A stretch of DNA of 37,957 nucleotides from a virus. The stretch is taken from positions 1 to 37,957 of IMG/VR virus record IMGVR_UViG_3300035670_000626. One strand, given 5' to 3'. The notes beneath the pieces are model-generated. The model made no database searches, was not told where the DNA came from, and worked only from the letters and a program-made list of their open reading frames with translations. Below, piece by piece: positions 37,901-37,957 of this stretch; positions within the stretch are counted from its first letter, which is position 1, and the number at the start of each line of letters is the position of its first letter. Position numbers and translations under genes: made by a program.

Positions 37901-37957
37901 GTTGCGCTCGATGCAGCGCTGGAGGCGCTGTTGGCAGCTTCAGTGGCCTTGGTCGAA
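34906..37957 (-). CDS. Tail fibre protein, 5' part beyond the window edge
   Basis: The frame is open from the right edge to 34906, at least 1016 residues. The N-terminal part seen is Ala/Thr/Ser-rich with 21-residue tandem repeats and two modules with KAQKWAEE then VEAGK-SAKHHA, likely trimeric coiled coil. Then come repeats of the type ARTINGVAFDGTANITVAD (twice) and SLVGLGKL-type stretches, as in phage fibres. The C-terminal region contains FQIHYDPNGVIWSRSKLGAAAWAGW, resembling a knob-type domain, and probably binds the host. A GTG at 37404 is only the first start codon in the visible frame, not the true start. Confidence 0.9.
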   Translation of the reverse strand, partial: STKATEAANSASSAASSATTATTKATEASTSATNSSNSQVKAQKWAEEPENTVVEAGKYSAKHHAAKASASATTATTKATEASTSATNAASSATTATTKATEASTSATNAASSAATATTKATEAAGSASTASTGAATATTKATEAAGSASTASTGAATATTKAAEASASSAKAQKWAEEGVDVQVEAGKHSAKHHATKAAASSASAATSEAAALVSKQAAQAAESAASSSASMAQTYRDQAHSAAASLTGSLVELGGIDLSSGSYPAKPSNGAFWKVTVGGTAGGEVYGVGDTLVYSKNLDQFYKIDNTEAVSSVNGETGTVTVTPAKIGALPVGGTAAAATKLVTARTINGVAFDGTANITVADSTKEPSIAAGTSSQFWAGDKTWKDLVASVRAAVLTGLSTATGSAVVATDSLLVGLGKLQAQITAAANGLADNVRSTVLTGYLAGTAAPLASTDTVLSAFGKVQGQLNSKLEAGGNIATATKLASARTLTLGASAKSFDGSANVSWTLAEMGAAPLTSPALTGTPTVPTASPGVSTTQVASTAFVQSVVNGQLALAGLTGGTRVLTSDEAANAVIALSGALTSALVVELPTTANRIYSISNGTTGAFSVSVRCGPNGAAVAVAQGKRKLVFSTASGAYDAINDFDSIALTGASTCVTAPVGTNTTQIASTAYAVAEIASRAPTKTGGGASGTWAISCSGNAATASALQTARTINGVSFNGTANITVADATKLPLAGGTLTGVVEAPMGIHGGYANSNGSGADWGANIWGMGSNYDGAGQGVAYNPANSFGLSWIRGSHTSANAAIGEGLYVYQSGALQGGIGTNGIWTDGAIAYGSVALGPTAVNIDNLTANGVETQVSADTTGTFNFFQAKAGIIKTYNDGTHLFQIHYDPNGVIWSRSKLGAAAWAGWLVQANNSHTGLIGGSCTFNGAGAITMLRNTAGLNVSREAVGVYAIAGAFGDVENNKPAVAMTNGNRIVMTQAGNGTNLKLTTYAYNAATAADSNYVNVILGN
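37491..37746. repeat. 63-bp tandem repeats in the tail-fibre gene
   Basis: Two identical 63-bp copies at 37491-37553 and 37554-37616, and two identical copies of a related 63-bp unit at 37621-37683 and 37684-37746; a partial copy lies at about 37858-37918. Each encodes 21 residues (three heptads). The copies are in frame. Confidence 0.95.

Noticed and set aside
37440-37957. Tandem repeats as a CRISPR array
   Set aside because: The repeats are contiguous, in frame and code for heptads in a tail fibre; there are no unique spacers.

Overview
The window looks like most of the early/replication arm plus the lysis end of a tailed bacteriophage, probably a siphovirus-like phage of Pseudomonas or a close relative. 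The basis is inference: high GC, gene-dense overlapping ATGA junctions, phage-type replication, lysis and tail-fibre genes, and an Acb2-type protein of the kind known from Pseudomonas phages. No tRNA, rRNA, CRISPR array or insertion sequence was recognised.

Layout. (1) 1-6.5 kb: a run of about 17 short, tightly overlapping + strand genes, mostly unrecognised. It includes a probable Nmad5-type nucleotide-modification protein, a zinc-ribbon protein and a dihydrofolate reductase. (2) 6.5-10.9 kb: an integration/regulation island. It has an AlpA-like excisionase candidate convergent with a tyrosine integrase (- strand), a 460-bp non-coding segment with paired TTTGTACAC repeats and a run of G tracts (probable attP), an ArsR-type winged-helix regulator with its own terminator, and a ribbon-helix-helix regulator preceded by two inverted repeats and followed by two unknown small genes. 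(3) 10.9-32.6 kb: replication, recombination and nucleotide metabolism on the + strand. It holds a Dda/RecD-like helicase, AEP primase-helicase, SNF2 helicase, a probable DNA-binding/SSB-like protein, MazG-like NTPase, Acb2 anti-CBASS protein, thymidylate synthase, a 1200-residue three-domain PolI, DnaQ-type exonuclease, dNMP kinase, PD-(D/E)xK resolvase-like nuclease, ATP-dependent DNA ligase, a membrane protein/lipoprotein pair and an SbcD/SbcC pair. (4) 32.56-34.3 kb, - strand: lysis cassette (two membrane proteins of holin type, endopeptidase endolysin, Rz1-like and Rz-like spanins). (5) 34.4-38 kb, - strand: tail-fibre assembly chaperone, a small unknown protein and a long tail fibre running off the right edge.

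Regulation. A 13-bp near-palindrome with an invariant TATTTA core occurs upstream of most apparent transcription units: the 634, 6583, 8864, 10942, 17703, 19392 and 26013 genes, with degenerate copies before 18641 and before the lysis cassette. A weaker inverted partner often lies 23-25 bp away. The sites lie in or just after sigma70-like promoters, so they look like operators of one phage-wide regulator. The early (+) and late (-) gene blocks converge at 32.56 kb, where the genes overlap by 10 bp amid four strong hairpins.

Functionally, DHFR, thymidylate synthase, MazG-like and dNMP kinase supply and police dNTPs. PolI, primase-helicase, helicases, ligase and SbcCD-like proteins replicate and process the genome. 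Acb2 blocks host cyclic-nucleotide defence. The integrase and attP-like region suggest a temperate or formerly temperate lifestyle, although no CI-type repressor is seen. The most novel-looking parts are the operator network, the integrase/G-tract region, the RHH cassette, the 17-bp perfect palindrome inside a small gene at 28.1 kb and the hairpin-packed terminus at 32.4-32.6 kb.
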